The notes under the pieces were generated by a model. The model did not search any database, was not told where the DNA came from, and was given only the letters and a program-made list of their open reading frames with translations. A stretch of 64,000 nucleotides of DNA from DASWTL01 sp966250385 (GTDB lineage Bacteria; Bacteroidota; Bacteroidia; Sphingobacteriales; Sphingobacteriaceae): NCBI GenBank assembly GCA_966250385.1, contig CBINHC010000009.1, forward strand, positions 62,001 to 126,000. Direction: 5' to 3'. The position numbers and the translations under genes are program-made. Positions 26,293 through 34,379 of the stretch are shown here, piece by piece (the stretch's first letter is position 1; each line of letters opens with the position of its first letter).

Positions 26293-26338
26293 TGTACAAA
26301 CAAGGGAAGCCGCAAGCGCGGCTTCCCTTGTTTGTACA
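26293..26338 (-). terminator. Strong terminator of the beta-helix lipoprotein gene
   Basis: A perfect 21-bp inverted repeat (26293-26313 and 26318-26338) with a 4-nt loop lies 9 nt after the stop codon. Its GC-rich core (GGGAAGCCGC) is flanked by A-rich and T-rich arms, the pattern of a bidirectional intrinsic terminator. The ~200 nt beyond it toward the kinase gene hold nothing recognised. Confidence 0.85.
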
Positions 26339-26347
26339 AATTCTCCG

Positions 26348-27727
26348 CTAGTAGGCGGCAGTTTGCGGATCAAAATTCGCCCATCCGGCAGTCCAGTTTG
26401 TTTCTCCGAACGCGCCCCTGTACGAAACGGATTCAAAAAAGGGGCCTGACAGGTCTCCGTCAAAGATGGCCCCCGTCAGTACCGGGGATCCCGCTTTGGG
26501 AAGGAAGTTTGGTGCAGTCAGATTGAAGGGATCCTGCAGCATCACATCAGTCGCTGCGTTCACCATCAGATTGCCCTTCCCCAGCAGATCAGCCTTTAAT
26601 GCGGCTACATCAGCGTAACTGGTTATACCGTTACCCAGCCGCAATGTGTTCTGAACTGCCGTAAGGATGTTTTGCCGGATCGCTCCTTCCGTTCCGCCCC
26701 TGATCGCTGCCGCCGTCGCCTCAGACTCGATCAAAAGGGCTCCGTTCGCGTATCCCATGATTGCAGAATTGCGGAGTACCGGACGGGAAGAACGTCTCCA
26801 TCGGTTTCCGGCATTCTGCTTTGCATTTACATGCCCCTCGCCGGGTCTGCCGTTCGGGCCGACCAGTGTCATGTTTGAGATGACCGGCCGGGTGATCGGA
26901 CCGTTCATGGAGCCGTTGGCATCGTTATCGGATTCGATTCCGTTCGAATCTCCCGCCGCATCGGCAAGCGCCGGATCACGCAATGCGACTGCAAACTGGA
27001 TGTTTCCCTGAAATCCATTATCAAAATCAAAATCGTCATCCACATGTCCCAGAGAGATCAGGTTCTTGGCATTAACCGTTCCACCAAAGAACTCAAAGCC
27101 GTCATCACCGCCGTAGGAAACCTGCACGTTCTCAATGGTGGTACCCCGACCAACGCCGCCAAGTGTCAGCGAGTTGATCTCATTATTCTGGACGAAGGCG
27201 ATGCCTCCGTACTCAATGCGGACAAACTTCAGTGACCCGGAGCTATCATCGGCATCTGAACCACCATACTTACCGTCCCCGGATGCGTTATCCACACCAC
27301 CCTCGATGACTCCTTCGCCCCCGGGAATGTTCACCGGGGCCTTCCCCAGCAAAATAATTCCGCCCCAATCTCCCGGGTTGCGGCTTCCGGCTTCCTGACC
27401 GGAAGTGAATACCACCGGATTGGTCGCCGTACCGTTTGCTACAAGCTTGGCTCCGCGGGTCACGATCAGTGTTCCCTTGGAGTCCTTGTCACCGCGTATC
27501 ACCGAACCGGCTTCAAACGTAAGCATGGCGTTGTTCTTCACGTAAACAAACCCTTTCAGGATGTAGGTACCCTTCGGGTACGTTTTACTAGCGGAAATCT
27601 CTCCGGAAATTTCGTGCGGAGCCGAAGGGGCGAAATCATCGTCTTCGATATCGTTTTTCCGACAGCCGGAAAGCGCTGCGACGACTGACATGACCACGAT
27701 CAATGCAAAAAGGTTAATTTTTTTCAT
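26348..27727 (-). CDS. Parallel beta-helix outer-membrane lipoprotein
   Basis: A 459-residue protein. The signal peptide ends in a lipobox at C22 (AALSGC), followed by an acidic linker (DIEDDDF). The body is a run of strand-turn repeats (TFEAGSVIRGDKDSKGTLIV, KLVANGTATNPVVFTSG, DWGGIILLGKAPVN, LKFVRIEYGGIAF) typical of right-handed beta-helix proteins of Bacteroidota. It is likely on the cell surface as a partner of the TonB receptor encoded just upstream. No catalytic residue set is recognised. Its promoter carries the same 11-bp repeat operator as the receptor gene, so the two respond to the same signal. Confidence 0.8.
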   Translation of the reverse strand: MKKINLFALIVVMSVVAALSGCRKNDIEDDDFAPSAPHEISGEISASKTYPKGTYILKGFVYVKNNAMLTFEAGSVIRGDKDSKGTLIVTRGAKLVANGTATNPVVFTSGQEAGSRNPGDWGGIILLGKAPVNIPGGEGVIEGGVDNASGDGKYGGSDADDSSGSLKFVRIEYGGIAFVQNNEINSLTLGGVGRGTTIENVQVSYGGDDGFEFFGGTVNAKNLISLGHVDDDFDFDNGFQGNIQFAVALRDPALADAAGDSNGIESDNDANGSMNGPITRPVISNMTLVGPNGRPGEGHVNAKQNAGNRWRRSSRPVLRNSAIMGYANGALLIESEATAAAIRGGTEGAIRQNILTAVQNTLRLGNGITSYADVAALKADLLGKGNLMVNAATDVMLQDPFNLTAPNFLPKAGSPVLTGAIFDGDLSGPFFESVSYRGAFGETNWTAGWANFDPQTAAY

Positions 27728-27746
27728 GATTCTAAATTTGTTGAGG

Positions 27747-27791
27747 CAAACTTACCGGCCCGGTATTAGGGTGGTGTTAAGGCACTGTTAT
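27747..27791 (-). promoter_or_regulatory. Pho-box-like promoter of the lipoprotein gene
   Basis: On the minus strand, TAAGTTTG (27754-27747) is an exact TAnnTTTG -7 box. Upstream lie three direct repeats 11 bp apart: CTAAT (27769-27765), TTAAC (27780-27776) and ATAAC (27791-27787). The proximal repeat begins 11 nt upstream of the -7 box, exactly as at the receptor promoter. The period and TTAAC core resemble PhoB-family boxes. The operator takes the place of a -33 element, as expected for an activator. Confidence 0.72.
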
Positions 27792-27859
27792 ATTTTTGAG
27801 AACCCCAAAAAAGAGGAATGCGCGCAGGTGCAGGCATTCCATTCTGTCCGTTGAAGCGA

Positions 27860-30664
27860 TTACCGGATCGTATAGGAAAAGTTCAGTCCGTAATTGGCAC
27901 CCTGGCGCAGCGTACTCAACCGGTTATCTCCCGGGTCAAATCTTTTGTCGGTGTTATTGTCCTGATAGAACAGGGTATTCTGGTTCAGAATATCTGATAT
28001 ACTGAATTTCACTTCCCCCCTGGACCCAAGAACCTTCAGGCTGGCCTGAAGATCGAGGAGGCTTCGCGGGGCTTCATACACATCCGCATAATCCACGTTT
28101 CCAACCTCAAAAATCCGCCTGCCTGTGACATTGTACATGATGCCGGCAGCGAATCTGTTGCCGGGAGCGTTATACCGGATACCTCCGTTGATGAGATATG
28201 GAGACTGCCCCTGCAGAGCCCGTGAACCGGATCTGTTGACCTGGACCGGCACTTCCACGATCGACCTGACCAGGGACACGTTTCCAAATGCCGTCAAGGT
28301 CTTCCCCCACGGTGCGATAAAGCCGAAGTTACTGCGTATTTCCAGTTCGGCTCCATAATTGACCGCATGATCCGCGTTCTGATAGGACCGCACCCGGTTC
28401 ACCCCTGACAATCCTGCGGGGATATACTGCTCAATCGGATTGGCGAAGTACTTATAGAACGCAGAAACCGAAAAGATCTGCTCTGCTGAAGGAAACAGTT
28501 CATACCTGAAATCGAGATTGCTGATCGTGCTGATCTTGAGCTCCGGATTTCCCTGGACCGAAGAGGCACTGGTGAAATCATAGAAGCTGAACGGGGCCAG
28601 CTCCCGGAATTCAGGACGGGAAACGGTCTTTGAAAAGGAAGTCCTGAGGTTCGACCTTTTATTCACGGCATAGGTGAGATTTACGGACGGCAAAACGTTC
28701 AGAACTTCGTTCGATACCTGAATCTTCTTCAGTCCCCGGTCTCTGGTGTCCAGGAATTGATCATAGTGTTCCAGCCTTAGGCCGTAAACCGCCCGGAGCT
28801 TCTCCGAAACGCGATTGTCCATCATCAGATAGCCGGCAGTCAGTGTGGATTCGGCGGTGTACTGATCATCCGGATTAGTGATCTCATCGATCATGAAACC
28901 TCCGGGGCGGAAGTTTTCCGGAACAAAGATTCTATCCTGGGGCAGGGTCAGCAACGACTGGTCAAAGCCCTGCGTTACCTTAACGCCGATCACCCGGGCG
29001 GAAAAATCACGGATCCTGTACTGGGAGGTCAACCCGGCTTTAAAATTACCTTTTTGCTTAAAGAGAATCAGGGGCACAGCAACGGAGCCGGATCCGCTGA
29101 TAAGGTTTTCATACAGGTCCGAGTAAAACCGGCCGGCATTCCGCGGGTCCACCGAACCGGTCTGAACCTTCGCCCGGTAAGGAACGGAAGGATCTCCCGC
29201 TTCCGAATCTAGCTTGAAATAGGTCATCCGCCGAAAATCAGGCTCATTCCGGACGGTAAGTCCGTAATTCAGGTTCCAGTCCACCTTGATCATCCTGGCA
29301 CCAAACGCATGGTCCCCTTCAAGCTGAGTGGAGAACAAGGACCGCTCGAGCAGGTACATCGAATTCCCCCGGATCACCTCTCCGGCGTCAAAGTTGGCGC
29401 CTGTCCGGTCGGTCAGCTGATCTTCAAACAACCTGTTGAACAATGTTTTAAACGCTATCTTGTTGGAGTTCCAGCCATAGGCGAAGTTGGCGATTCCGCC
29501 CAGGCTGCCTGAATACTTGTATAGCCGGTCCTGATAACTATAAACCGATCCGATTCGGTCAAAGTCGCTTCGCTGTGACGTTCCCAGCCCTTCGCTGTAC
29601 CGGTAGGTTACCGAGAAGATACTTCCGAAGGTATGATCGTTGGCAAATGTTTTTGAATTCCCATAGGTGAGCTGGAAATTCTGTGTCGGCAGACCCTGCC
29701 TAGCACCTGAAATGCCCCAGCTGTTGTTGAACTCCTGGCTGAGCGCGAATTTGCGTGAGTCATCCAGGCTGTTATAGGCTTTTTTGGACGGAAAGCTACC
29801 CGGCAGCTGCCGGTCCCCCGATCCGAAACCAAGAAAATCATATTTGCCTCGCGGACCGGACAGCATCGGGTTGAACGATGACTGGCTGTTGACCGAAGTG
29901 CCGTAGCTTAAGGACATGACGTTCTCTTCCGGAAAGTCTTTCGTGGCGATCTGGACCACGCCCCCGGAAAAATCCCCGGGCAGGTCCGGCTGAGCTGTCT
30001 TGTTAATGATCACATTGTCGACCAGGCTGGAGGGGACGATATCGAAGGAAAACGCTTTACGGTCCGGTTCCGAGGACGGCAGGGCCGCATTGTTCAGGGT
30101 AGTCGCATTATACCTGTCAGCCAGCCCCCTTACAATAACAAACTTATTATCCTGTATACTGGTCCCGCTGACCCGCTTCAGCACTTCCGAAGTATTTTTG
30201 TCCGTGGACCGGCGGATCTGATCCCCCGAAATGCCATCGGAGATACTGGAACTGTTCTTTTGCCTGGCGTAAAGCCCGTTCAGACTTTCCTGCCGCGCCG
30301 TGGCGGTGACAACGACCTCATTCAGCCTTTTGCCACCTTCTTCCATGACCACATCCACGGTGGTCGATTGACCGGCCTCCACCCGGATACCGGTAATGGT
30401 CTTGGTCTGGTACCCGATATAGGATAAGATAATCCCATATTCGCCCGGCGGCAGACCGGAGAGCGTATACCGGCCAACTGCATCGGTAGAAGCCCCCGTC
30501 GTCGTGCCCGTGATTTTGACTGTCAGTCCGATCAGTGTCTCGCCCGACCTCCTGTCTGTTACCTGACCGGTCAGTTTTCCGGTCGCCTGCGGGAAGGCAT
30601 GCATGGTCAGTAATCCGAACCCAAGACCCAACCCGAAAATTCTGAAGATGACGTTTCTTTTCAA
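27860..30664 (-). CDS. TonB-dependent receptor with carboxypeptidase-like N-terminal domain
   Basis: About 934 residues: a signal peptide, a carboxypeptidase-like regulatory domain (TGKLTGQVTDRRSGETLIGLTV), a TonB box region (LNEVVVTATARQES), a plug (SSISDGISGDQIRRSTDKNT, VIVRGLADRYN, PDLPGDFSGGVVQIATKDFP) and a beta-barrel ending YGLNFSYTIR. There is no SusD, so it differs from the sugar locus. The start is set at TTG 30664, which gives an ideal signal peptide (KRNVIFRIFGLGLGFGL). A GTG at 30700 would lie upstream of the predicted promoter. It lies 132 nt upstream of the lipoprotein gene, which has its own, matching promoter. Uptake of phosphate-containing compounds is inferred from the operator only. 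Confidence 0.85.
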   Translation of the reverse strand: MKRNVIFRIFGLGLGFGLLTMHAFPQATGKLTGQVTDRRSGETLIGLTVKITGTTTGASTDAVGRYTLSGLPPGEYGIILSYIGYQTKTITGIRVEAGQSTTVDVVMEEGGKRLNEVVVTATARQESLNGLYARQKNSSSISDGISGDQIRRSTDKNTSEVLKRVSGTSIQDNKFVIVRGLADRYNATTLNNAALPSSEPDRKAFSFDIVPSSLVDNVIINKTAQPDLPGDFSGGVVQIATKDFPEENVMSLSYGTSVNSQSSFNPMLSGPRGKYDFLGFGSGDRQLPGSFPSKKAYNSLDDSRKFALSQEFNNSWGISGARQGLPTQNFQLTYGNSKTFANDHTFGSIFSVTYRYSEGLGTSQRSDFDRIGSVYSYQDRLYKYSGSLGGIANFAYGWNSNKIAFKTLFNRLFEDQLTDRTGANFDAGEVIRGNSMYLLERSLFSTQLEGDHAFGARMIKVDWNLNYGLTVRNEPDFRRMTYFKLDSEAGDPSVPYRAKVQTGSVDPRNAGRFYSDLYENLISGSGSVAVPLILFKQKGNFKAGLTSQYRIRDFSARVIGVKVTQGFDQSLLTLPQDRIFVPENFRPGGFMIDEITNPDDQYTAESTLTAGYLMMDNRVSEKLRAVYGLRLEHYDQFLDTRDRGLKKIQVSNEVLNVLPSVNLTYAVNKRSNLRTSFSKTVSRPEFRELAPFSFYDFTSASSVQGNPELKISTISNLDFRYELFPSAEQIFSVSAFYKYFANPIEQYIPAGLSGVNRVRSYQNADHAVNYGAELEIRSNFGFIAPWGKTLTAFGNVSLVRSIVEVPVQVNRSGSRALQGQSPYLINGGIRYNAPGNRFAAGIMYNVTGRRIFEVGNVDYADVYEAPRSLLDLQASLKVLGSRGEVKFSISDILNQNTLFYQDNNTDKRFDPGDNRLSTLRQGANYGLNFSYTIR

Positions 30665-30685
30665 CTTTACATCGTTTGATTGCTG

Positions 30686-30773
30686 CAAAGGTATCCGCAC
30701 CTTGTTAAGGCTACGTTAACGTACGATTAAGGTTTGATCAGCCCGATGTTAACTTTCTTTAAAGCCTTGTTAA
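30686..30773 (-). promoter_or_regulatory. Pho-box-like promoter with six repeats, TonB receptor gene
   Basis: TACCTTTG (30693-30686, minus strand) is an exact -7 box. Upstream, TTAAC (30708-30704), TTAAC (30719-30715) and TTAAT (30730-30726) lie 11 bp apart. One repeat is skipped, and TTAAC (30752-30748), TTAAA (30762-30758) and TTAAC (30773-30769) follow in the same helical phase to within 1 bp. Extended units such as CCTTAAC resemble the CTTAACCT tandem Pho box of cyanobacteria. Divergent dedA starts at 30882, and the distal set might also serve it. Confidence 0.75.
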
Positions 30774-30881
30774 GGACAGGACACGCGCCTCCGCGGGCCG
30801 TTCCGGCTCCTCCGTCGGATTTCTGAAAACCAATGGCCGCCCCCGCTCCTTCTTATCCAGACAACAAACTCAGTGTGCAGT

Positions 30882-31499
30882 ATGGAAGCAAAAGAAATTA
30901 TTGAGTGGGGCGGCTTCCTGATCATCGTCGCCTTTGTTTTCGCAGAAACCGGACTATTGCTCGGTCTGGTCGTCCCCGGAGGAGAAACCCTGCTGTTTAC
31001 AGCCGGGCTGCTGGTCAGTACGCAGACCCTGCAGGTCAGCATCGTAACGCTGGTCCTGTGCATCATCCTTGCAGCAATTGCCGGCGATATCGCCGGCTTT
31101 TACATCGGCCGGAACTTCAAGGACCGCCTCTACAGAAAGAAGGACACCTGGTATTTTAAGAAGAAATACCTGTCCCTGGCCGAGGAGTATATCGAAAAAC
31201 ACAAAAGAGGCGCGCTCATTATCGGAAAATTCATGCCGGTTATCCGCCCGTTCAGCCCGGTAATTACGGGCACCACCAGGATGGCTCCGCATACGTTTAT
31301 TCCGATCTCGCTGGTTGCTTCAGTGCTGTACGTATGCGTCTTCACCTTCGGAGGGTACCTCCTGGGATCTGAATTTCCCCAGATCCGGAAGTACCTCGCC
31401 TACATCCTTCCGGTCAGCATCGTCGCTTCGGTCATCCCGGTTATCCTCCAGATCAGAAAACGACGTAAGCAGCCGGCGAACGATAGTACCGGCAACTAG
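30882..31499 (+). CDS. DedA-family membrane protein
   Basis: A 205-residue inner-membrane protein of the DedA/SNARE-associated family. The signature F-A-E-T-G-LLLGLVVPGGE lies near the start, followed by the amphipathic GDIAGFYIGRNFKDRL, the conserved GKFMPVIRPFSPVITG and two C-terminal helices. DedA proteins act as lipid flippases, including undecaprenyl-phosphate or phosphatidylethanolamine translocation, or support membrane homeostasis. The ATG at 30882 is chosen over a GTG at 30873. It is divergent from the Pho-box receptor and convergent with the dioxygenase, overlapping it by 4 nt. Confidence 0.88.
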   Translation: MEAKEIIEWGGFLIIVAFVFAETGLLLGLVVPGGETLLFTAGLLVSTQTLQVSIVTLVLCIILAAIAGDIAGFYIGRNFKDRLYRKKDTWYFKKKYLSLAEEYIEKHKRGALIIGKFMPVIRPFSPVITGTTRMAPHTFIPISLVASVLYVCVFTFGGYLLGSEFPQIRKYLAYILPVSIVASVIPVILQIRKRRKQPANDSTGN

Positions 31500-32329
31500 C
31501 CCACTTTAACGGAAGTCATCGTCAGGGACCCGCCAACTGCCTTGTCGTTGAAGAAGGAGATCTCATCGCCCGGGCCCTGCAGCCCCAGGGTGTACATCAG
31601 GGGCAGATAGTGCTCCGGGGTCGGAATGGCCAGCAAAGCATCCTTACCCAGGCTGGTATAGTTGATCAGCGGCTGATGATCGCCCTGTTGAATGAGTTCT
31701 TTAAACTTACTGTTGACCGAAACCGCCCAGTCATAAGCATATTCAGGATCATTCAGCCGGTCCCAGGCCACCATCCGGAGATTATGCACCATATTTCCGC
31801 TCCCCATGATCAGCACGCCTTTATTTCTGAGAGCCTGCAGTTCCCCGGCGAGGTCGTAATGGTACTGAGGGCCCCGGGTGTAGTCAATGCTTAACTGAAG
31901 CACCGGGATACTGGCCTCCGGATACATGTGGCGGACAATAGTCCAGGTCCCGTGATCAAGGCCCCAGTCGTGGTCCAGTTCGACATGGGCGGAATGAATC
32001 AGTTCGGCAGCTTCCCGGGCAAGAACCGGGTTTCCGGGAGCCGGATACTGCACTTCGAACAGCTCTTTCGGAAATCCGCCGAAATCATGGATCGTCTCCG
32101 GAAAATCCATTGCGGTGATCCTGGTCCCCCTGGTGAACCAATGGGCAGAAACCACCAGGACCGCCTTAGGTGTCGGAATCTCCTTTGCCATACGACTCCA
32201 CCTCCGGCTGAACCCGGTATCTTCAATGCCGTTCATCGGCGATCCGTGGCCGACGAAGAGGACCGGCATCCGTTGTTCCTGATCTCCCAGGTTTCCGGTA
32301 AAATGATTGAAAGCTGATAATGTATTCAT
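31496..32329 (-). CDS. ygiD: 4,5-DOPA-extradiol-dioxygenase-like protein (LigB superfamily)
   Basis: A 277-residue protein of the class III extradiol dioxygenase family, YgiD/DODA group. Family motifs are RMPVLFVGHGSPMNGIED (H28), VVSAHWFTRG (H63), LDHGTWTIVRHMYPEA and GSGNMVHNLR. The histidines bind Fe or Zn. Relatives cleave the catechol ring of DOPA and related compounds, though bacterial members often have uncharacterised substrates. It lies 116 nt upstream of a Crp/Fnr gene on the same strand, which may regulate it. It is the second catechol-type dioxygenase in the window. Confidence 0.88.
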   Translation of the reverse strand: MNTLSAFNHFTGNLGDQEQRMPVLFVGHGSPMNGIEDTGFSRRWSRMAKEIPTPKAVLVVSAHWFTRGTRITAMDFPETIHDFGGFPKELFEVQYPAPGNPVLAREAAELIHSAHVELDHDWGLDHGTWTIVRHMYPEASIPVLQLSIDYTRGPQYHYDLAGELQALRNKGVLIMGSGNMVHNLRMVAWDRLNDPEYAYDWAVSVNSKFKELIQQGDHQPLINYTSLGKDALLAIPTPEHYLPLMYTLGLQGPGDEISFFNDKAVGGSLTMTSVKVG

Positions 32330-32445
32330 CGTTCTGACTCCTGCTCTGTATGTTGCGGTATTTAATACAGGGCAAAAATACGGAGAGCGATTTCCGGGGC
32401 CAATGCCTTAGCGCAAGAAAAACCGTTGACTAAAGTCAACGCAAT

Positions 32446-33027
32446 TCACCGGGTGCTTTTGCTGATCCGGCTTCTGAGGCGGCTGATGGTTTCCGGCGAG
32501 AGACCGAGGTAAGAAGCGATCATATGTTGCGGAATCCGTTGAGCTATATCCGGGTATATTTCGAGGAAGGCCAGATACCGTTCCTCGGAGGACTGGTTCA
32601 TCTGGGCCGTCCGCCGCTGGAGCGCAATGTAAGCGTCTGTCATCAGCAGGCGGGTATACCGTTCATACTTGGGCAACCGATCCAGTAGCTCTTCATGCGC
32701 AGCCTTGGTGATCATCACCAGTTCGCAGTCTTCCACCGCCTCAATATTAAGGGTTGCCGGTTCTTCCCGGATAAAGCTGTACAGGTCGGCCATGGTCCAG
32801 CCTTCAAAAGCGAAGGCAGTGATCCTTTCATTGCCCTTGTCATCCAGCAGATACCCTTTAAGAGCCCCTTTTTCCACAAAGGCGATGCTTTTGCAGATAT
32901 CGCCCTCCTGGAGCAGGTACTGTCTCCTGCGCAATTTCCTGATCGCGAGCTTCTCCCGGATATAGGCCTCTTCTTCCGGCAAAAGGGGAACCTTTTCGTT
33001 TAATTTCTGAAGGAACAGGTCGTACAT
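32446..33027 (-). CDS. Crp/Fnr-family transcriptional regulator
   Basis: A 193-residue regulator with an N-terminal sensor barrel (YLLQEGDICKSIAFVEKGALKGYLL, 30-110) and a winged helix with recognition segment MIASYLGLSPETISRL. It has no Fnr-type cysteine set. The ATG at 33027 is preferred; a TTG at 33048 would add seven residues. It precedes the LigB-type dioxygenase on the same strand and is divergent from a Crp/Fnr remnant and the sulfur operon, so either flank could be its target. Confidence 0.9.
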   Translation of the reverse strand: MYDLFLQKLNEKVPLLPEEEAYIREKLAIRKLRRRQYLLQEGDICKSIAFVEKGALKGYLLDDKGNERITAFAFEGWTMADLYSFIREEPATLNIEAVEDCELVMITKAAHEELLDRLPKYERYTRLLMTDAYIALQRRTAQMNQSSEERYLAFLEIYPDIAQRIPQHMIASYLGLSPETISRLRSRISKSTR

Positions 33028-33115
33028 ACGGGTCTTTGAGTTTTCCAAAATACAAAATTGCTGGCACCCGTAAGGAACGCGCAGACGGAGAATCTGAAAT
33101 ACCGTTCAGCCGGCG

Positions 33116-33146
33116 GAATTCTTTGAAAGAATTCTCCCTAAATTTG
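33116..33146 (+). promoter_or_regulatory. Palindromic operator and -7 box before the Crp/Fnr remnant
   Basis: GAATTCTTTGAAAGAATTC (33116-33134) is a perfect 9+1+9 palindrome. Four nt later TAAATTTG (33139-33146) matches the -7 box, and the remnant's ATG follows 4 nt after that. The regulatory unit is intact although the gene behind it is not. It may still bind one of the Crp/Fnr proteins and could drive the sulfur genes 300 nt downstream. Confidence 0.55.
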
Positions 33147-33150
33147 AGGT

Positions 33151-33309
33151 ATGGCCAATGAACCAGGGACCCGGCAATACCTTGAACGTTATTTTCGCGG
33201 GTTCGAGCCCGCACTGAGGGAAAAGCTGATCGAAAACTGCACCGTTCAAAGCTATCATGCCGGTGAGCCCCTGATGTCCCCCGGAGAAATATTCCGCGGA
33301 ATCTGCTGA
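33151..33309 (+). pseudogene. Truncated Crp/Fnr-family remnant
   Basis: A 52-codon frame from ATG 33151 to TGA 33309 resembles the first third of Crp/Fnr regulators: TRQYLERYFRGFEPALREKL, then YHAGEPLMSPGEIFRGIC in the place of the cyclic-nucleotide-barrel turn. After the stop the same frame continues YLTEQYG and stops again. No barrel end or DNA-binding domain follows before thioredoxin. It is a decayed regulator copy. In relatives a Crp/Fnr gene often sits beside this sulfur operon. Confidence 0.6.
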
Positions 33310-33459
33310 TATTTGACAGAACAATACGGATAAATAGCTGAAGTTGAAACAATCCGGTTTCGGACTCAATTTAAGATAGAACCTGACTTTCGGAGATGGT
33401 GGCGATGCCCTGTCTTAGGAAACGCCGGATTTATGAAACATCATTAACACCTGTAACGC

Positions 33460-33756
33460 ATGGCAACATTTTTTGAACTGATCAATGCCGACAAACCTGT
33501 CCTGGTCGACTTTTCCGCCGAATGGTGCGGTCCCTGTAAAATGATGGCTCCTATCCTTGACCAGCTGAAGCAGATGGTCGGGGAAAAGGCGACCATATTA
33601 AAAGTCGACGTCGACAAGAACCCGCAGGTCGCACGCTCCTATAATATCCAGGGCGTTCCCACCCTGATACTCTTCAAGAAGGGCACGATCGTATGGCGGC
33701 AATCAGGCGTCATGCAGGCTTCGCAGCTGAAACAGGTCATTGAATCCCATGCCTGA
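33460..33756 (+). CDS. trxA: Thioredoxin
   Basis: A 98-residue classical thioredoxin with C23-G-P-C26 (EWCGPCK) and the cis-proline loop GVPTLILF. It is cytoplasmic and reduces disulfides or persulfides. As the first gene of an operon with two YeeE/YedE halves and an MBL-rhodanese fusion, it likely reduces protein or glutathione-type persulfides produced during sulfur handling. It lies 62 nt upstream of the first yeeE-like gene. Confidence 0.93.
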   Translation: MATFFELINADKPVLVDFSAEWCGPCKMMAPILDQLKQMVGEKATILKVDVDKNPQVARSYNIQGVPTLILFKKGTIVWRQSGVMQASQLKQVIESHA

Positions 33757-33818
33757 AACCCTGCGGACAACGGCTTTGACAGCCGGACATGATGACCTTA
33801 CCTTTTTAACGAACGAAA

Positions 33819-34376
33819 ATGCTTGAACTACTAAAACAACCCTGGCCCTGGTATACGTCCGGTGCTGCGATCGCCTTCATCATGGTTCTCCTGCTGCTGT
33901 CAGGAAAGTCATTCGGTGTATCGGCCAACCTCCAGACCATGTGCACGATTGCAGGGGCCGGAAAACGGGTAAAATTTTTTGATGTGGACTGGCGGGCCGA
34001 AAAGTGGAACCTGCTTTTTCTGTTCGGGTCGGTTCTCGGGGGAGTCCTCGCTGCCACGCTCCTGAAGAACGACGAGCCGCTGAAACTGTCAGCGGATACC
34101 GTCCGGGACCTCGACGGCCTGGGTGTTCCCTTTGACGGCGGACTTAATCCTGCCGGGCTCTTCGGGCTGGAGTCCCTCACCTCCTTCAAAGGTATCCTCA
34201 TCCTGCTGGCCGGCGGAATCCTGGTCGGGTTCGGCGCCCGCTATGCCGGTGGCTGCACGTCGGGCCACGCAATCAGCGGCCTCTCCAACCTGCAGGTCCC
34301 GTCCCTTATTGCCGTGATTGGTTTTTTCATCGGCGGCCTCATGATGACACACCTCCTGTTACCCCTGATCTTTTGA
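33819..34376 (+). CDS. YeeE/YedE-family membrane protein, N-terminal half
   Basis: A 185-residue membrane protein with about four helices and the family signature GGCTSGHAISGLSN near residues 145-160. YeeE/YedE (TsuA-type) proteins import thiosulfate and related sulfane-sulfur anions through conserved cysteines. Here the transporter is split: this half carries the GGCTSGH motif and the next gene the GACPGP motif. Three nt separate the two, so they are co-translated and probably form one transporter. Confidence 0.88.
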   Translation: MLELLKQPWPWYTSGAAIAFIMVLLLLSGKSFGVSANLQTMCTIAGAGKRVKFFDVDWRAEKWNLLFLFGSVLGGVLAATLLKNDEPLKLSADTVRDLDGLGVPFDGGLNPAGLFGLESLTSFKGILILLAGGILVGFGARYAGGCTSGHAISGLSNLQVPSLIAVIGFFIGGLMMTHLLLPLIF

Positions 34377-34379
34377 TAT

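Noticed and set aside
26293..26338. 21-bp perfect inverted repeat as an insertion-sequence end or attachment site
   Set aside because: It lies 9 nt after a stop codon, has a 4-nt loop and no second copy or transposase nearby. A terminator explains it better.
30665..30700. GTG 30700 as the receptor start
   Set aside because: It lies upstream of the predicted -7 box and adds 12 residues before a complete signal peptide.
30704..30773. Regular TTAAC repeats as a small tandem repeat or CRISPR-like array
   Set aside because: Only the 5-bp cores repeat, at 11-bp helical spacing and next to a promoter box. Operator repeats fit and CRISPR does not.
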